The position numbers and the translations under genes are program-made. 64,000 nt of DNA, from NCBI RefSeq assembly GCF_026625125.1, contig NZ_CP113097.1:3472001-3536000 (forward strand), read 5' to 3'. The DNA comes from Pseudomonas putida. GTDB taxonomy: Bacteria; Pseudomonadota; Gammaproteobacteria; Pseudomonadales; Pseudomonadaceae. The notes under the pieces are model-generated. The model saw only the letters and a program-made list of their open reading frames with translations, was not told the origin of the DNA and made no database searches. Shown in pieces: positions 62,894 to 64,000 of the stretch. Every line of letters begins with the position of its first letter. The first letter of the stretch is position 1.

Positions 62894-64000
62894 CAGCTGC
62901 CCTCCGCTGTGTGTCGTGAGGCATCCTGAAGCAGGAACTTGCGCCTGAGGAACTGCGCCGGCGACGTCGTCAGGTTATTCAGCCAGACCTGGTCCGAAGC
63001 GGCCTGCGGCGTTTGCTGCTGCTTTTGCCGGGCGCCTTTGGAAGGCGTCTGGTCCTCCACCACCTTGTCGGCCTTCTCGTCGGGTGTGCCTGCCTTTTGC
63101 TGGTCTTCATAGTCTTTGAGCAGCGCCTGCGCCAGTGCCAGGTTGGCACTGGCCTCGGGGAACGCAGGCTGGCGCTGCAAAGCCTGTTGGTAGGCCTGAA
63201 CCGCCTGGGGAAACTTGAACTGGCGCACGTAGATATTGCCCCGGTAGAAAAAAGCCTGGGCGGTGTCGAGCTTGCCGAGGCTGGCCAAGGCAACGTCATA
63301 GTCGGCGGCGGTGTAGGCAGCCAGGCCTTTCCAGTAAGGGTCGTTGAAATGCGCTGCGGCCTGCGGGTAATGGCCATGCTCGAAGGCCCAGCGGCCCTGC
63401 TGGTCAGGGGTGAAGAAGGCATCCGCGACAGGCCCGGCCCGCGCGCTTTGCGGCTGCGTGCCCAACACTACCGCCACCAGCACGGTGGCCATCCAGTGCA
63501 CCTTCCAGCCACGGCGCAGGCACAGCAGCGCAAGCAGCGCCAGCGGCCAGCACAGCCAGTAGCCGGCGTCCTTCCAGTGCACCTGCTGCGGGTCGCCTTG
63601 GGCTGCCTGAAAATGCTGCTGCGCATGCAGTTCGATCCAGTCCAGGTCATCGTCGCTCAGGGTCAGGCTGCCCAGCGGGCCGTTGACGGCGTCGGCCAAC
63701 TGCCTCAAGCCCTGCTGGTCGAAGTCCGCCTGCAGCGGGCGCCCTTCGGCATCGACCCGGGTACGGCCCTGGGCGTCATGCACAACCCCGCTGTCTTGGC
63801 TGCCCACGGCCAGGACCATCACCTGCAGGTCGCTGCCTTTGAGCGCGCCCGTCAGTGCCGACAATTGCCCGGCATCGGCGCCATCGGTCAGCAGCACCAG
63901 CGTACCGGGCACCTGCTCGGCTGCCAGCAAGCGTTTCGCCACGTCGATCACCCCTGCTACATCCTTGCCAGGTTGCGCGATCAAATCGGTGGTCAGTGCT
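62893..64000 (-). CDS. BatB/BatC-like VWA-TPR membrane protein, 5' end missing
   Basis: The gene enters from beyond the right edge, so its N-terminus is missing. About 369 residues are visible. They comprise the end of a VWA domain (GTLVLLTDGADAGQLSALTG), two membrane spans (GYWLCWPLALLALLCL and HWMATVLVAVVLG) and a periplasmic TPR region (about 190-290 of the visible part; AAYTAADYDVALASLG, FKFPQAVQAYQQALQ), then a charged low-complexity tail. It looks like BatB fused to BatC, as in many pseudomonads. The frame stays open to the window edge with no start in the expected place. BatD follows with a one-base overlap. BatA, DUF58 and MoxR genes are expected upstream, outside the window. Confidence 0.85.
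   Translation of the reverse strand, partial: ALTTDLIAQPGKDVAGVIDVAKRLLAAEQVPGTLVLLTDGADAGQLSALTGALKGSDLQVMVLAVGSQDSGVVHDAQGRTRVDAEGRPLQADFDQQGLRQLADAVNGPLGSLTLSDDDLDWIELHAQQHFQAAQGDPQQVHWKDAGYWLCWPLALLALLCLRRGWKVHWMATVLVAVVLGTQPQSARAGPVADAFFTPDQQGRWAFEHGHYPQAAAHFNDPYWKGLAAYTAADYDVALASLGKLDTAQAFFYRGNIYVRQFKFPQAVQAYQQALQRQPAFPEASANLALAQALLKDYEDQQKAGTPDEKADKVVEDQTPSKGARQKQQQTPQAASDQVWLNNLTTSPAQFLRRKFLLQDASRHTAEGS

Overview
The window is about 62% GC by eye and reads as a chromosomal segment of a fluorescent pseudomonad, most likely the Pseudomonas putida group. The reasons are the gene families (OprD porin, trifunctional PutA with an N-terminal ribbon-helix-helix domain, MHS symporter, LpxO, TRAP and HAAT transporters, many LysR/AraC regulators), GC-rich P. 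putida-type REP palindromes, and A-rich Crc/Hfq-type motifs in front of catabolic genes. I see no insertion sequence, phage gene, CRISPR array, tRNA or rRNA. The gene at each window edge is cut: a LysR regulator on the left and a BatB/BatC-like protein on the right.

Layout. (1) 1-8970: itaconate catabolism. A divergent LysR regulator, a double-hotdog hydratase, acyl-CoA dehydrogenase, MmgE/PrpD protein, CaiB-type CoA-transferase and CitE-type lyase (the P. aeruginosa rip/ich-ict-ccl pathway), then a DctPQM TRAP transporter. The catabolic and transporter units carry the same 31-bp element and the same A-rich motif before the ribosome binding site. (2) 9026-13549: LysR, gamma-glutamyltranspeptidase and a divergent 8-oxoguanine-deaminase-type amidohydrolase. 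(3) 13616-17011: ECF sigma/anti-sigma pair, a DUF3455 secreted protein and NhaA. (4) 17404-21936: an orphan PBP2, a PstS-OmpA fusion with a Pho box, and a TerC membrane protein. (5) 22000-32459: acyl-CoA dehydrogenase/LysR, cysteine desulfurase, nfsB/LysR, AraC, LysE, SotB, and an alcohol dehydrogenase/AraC pair. (6) 32530-37533: thpR, lpxO, GNAT, YghU-type GST and an amidase. (7) 37650-45567: chemoreceptor, five-gene HAAT ABC importer and OprD porin, all on the minus strand, which looks like a sense-and-import unit. (8) 45706-53123: MHS symporter divergent from putA, then proC and LysR, a proline locus with PutA operator motifs. (9) 53232-56229: ProQ/FinO protein, MocR regulator and its divergent EamA exporter. 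(10) 56268-64000: VWA/TPR Bat protein, BatD, periplasmic HAD phosphatase, arylsulfatase and a membrane protein fused to a spermidine-synthase-like domain, all on the minus strand. This is the least understood block.

How the genes work together. Several blocks pair a regulator, a transporter and an enzyme for one nutrient: itaconate, proline, and an unknown HAAT substrate. In the itaconate and proline loci the sequence suggests two control layers, a substrate-specific DNA operator and a possible Crc/Hfq translational site. Most annotated starts were chosen by Shine-Dalgarno position and family length, and several differ from the longest open frame.
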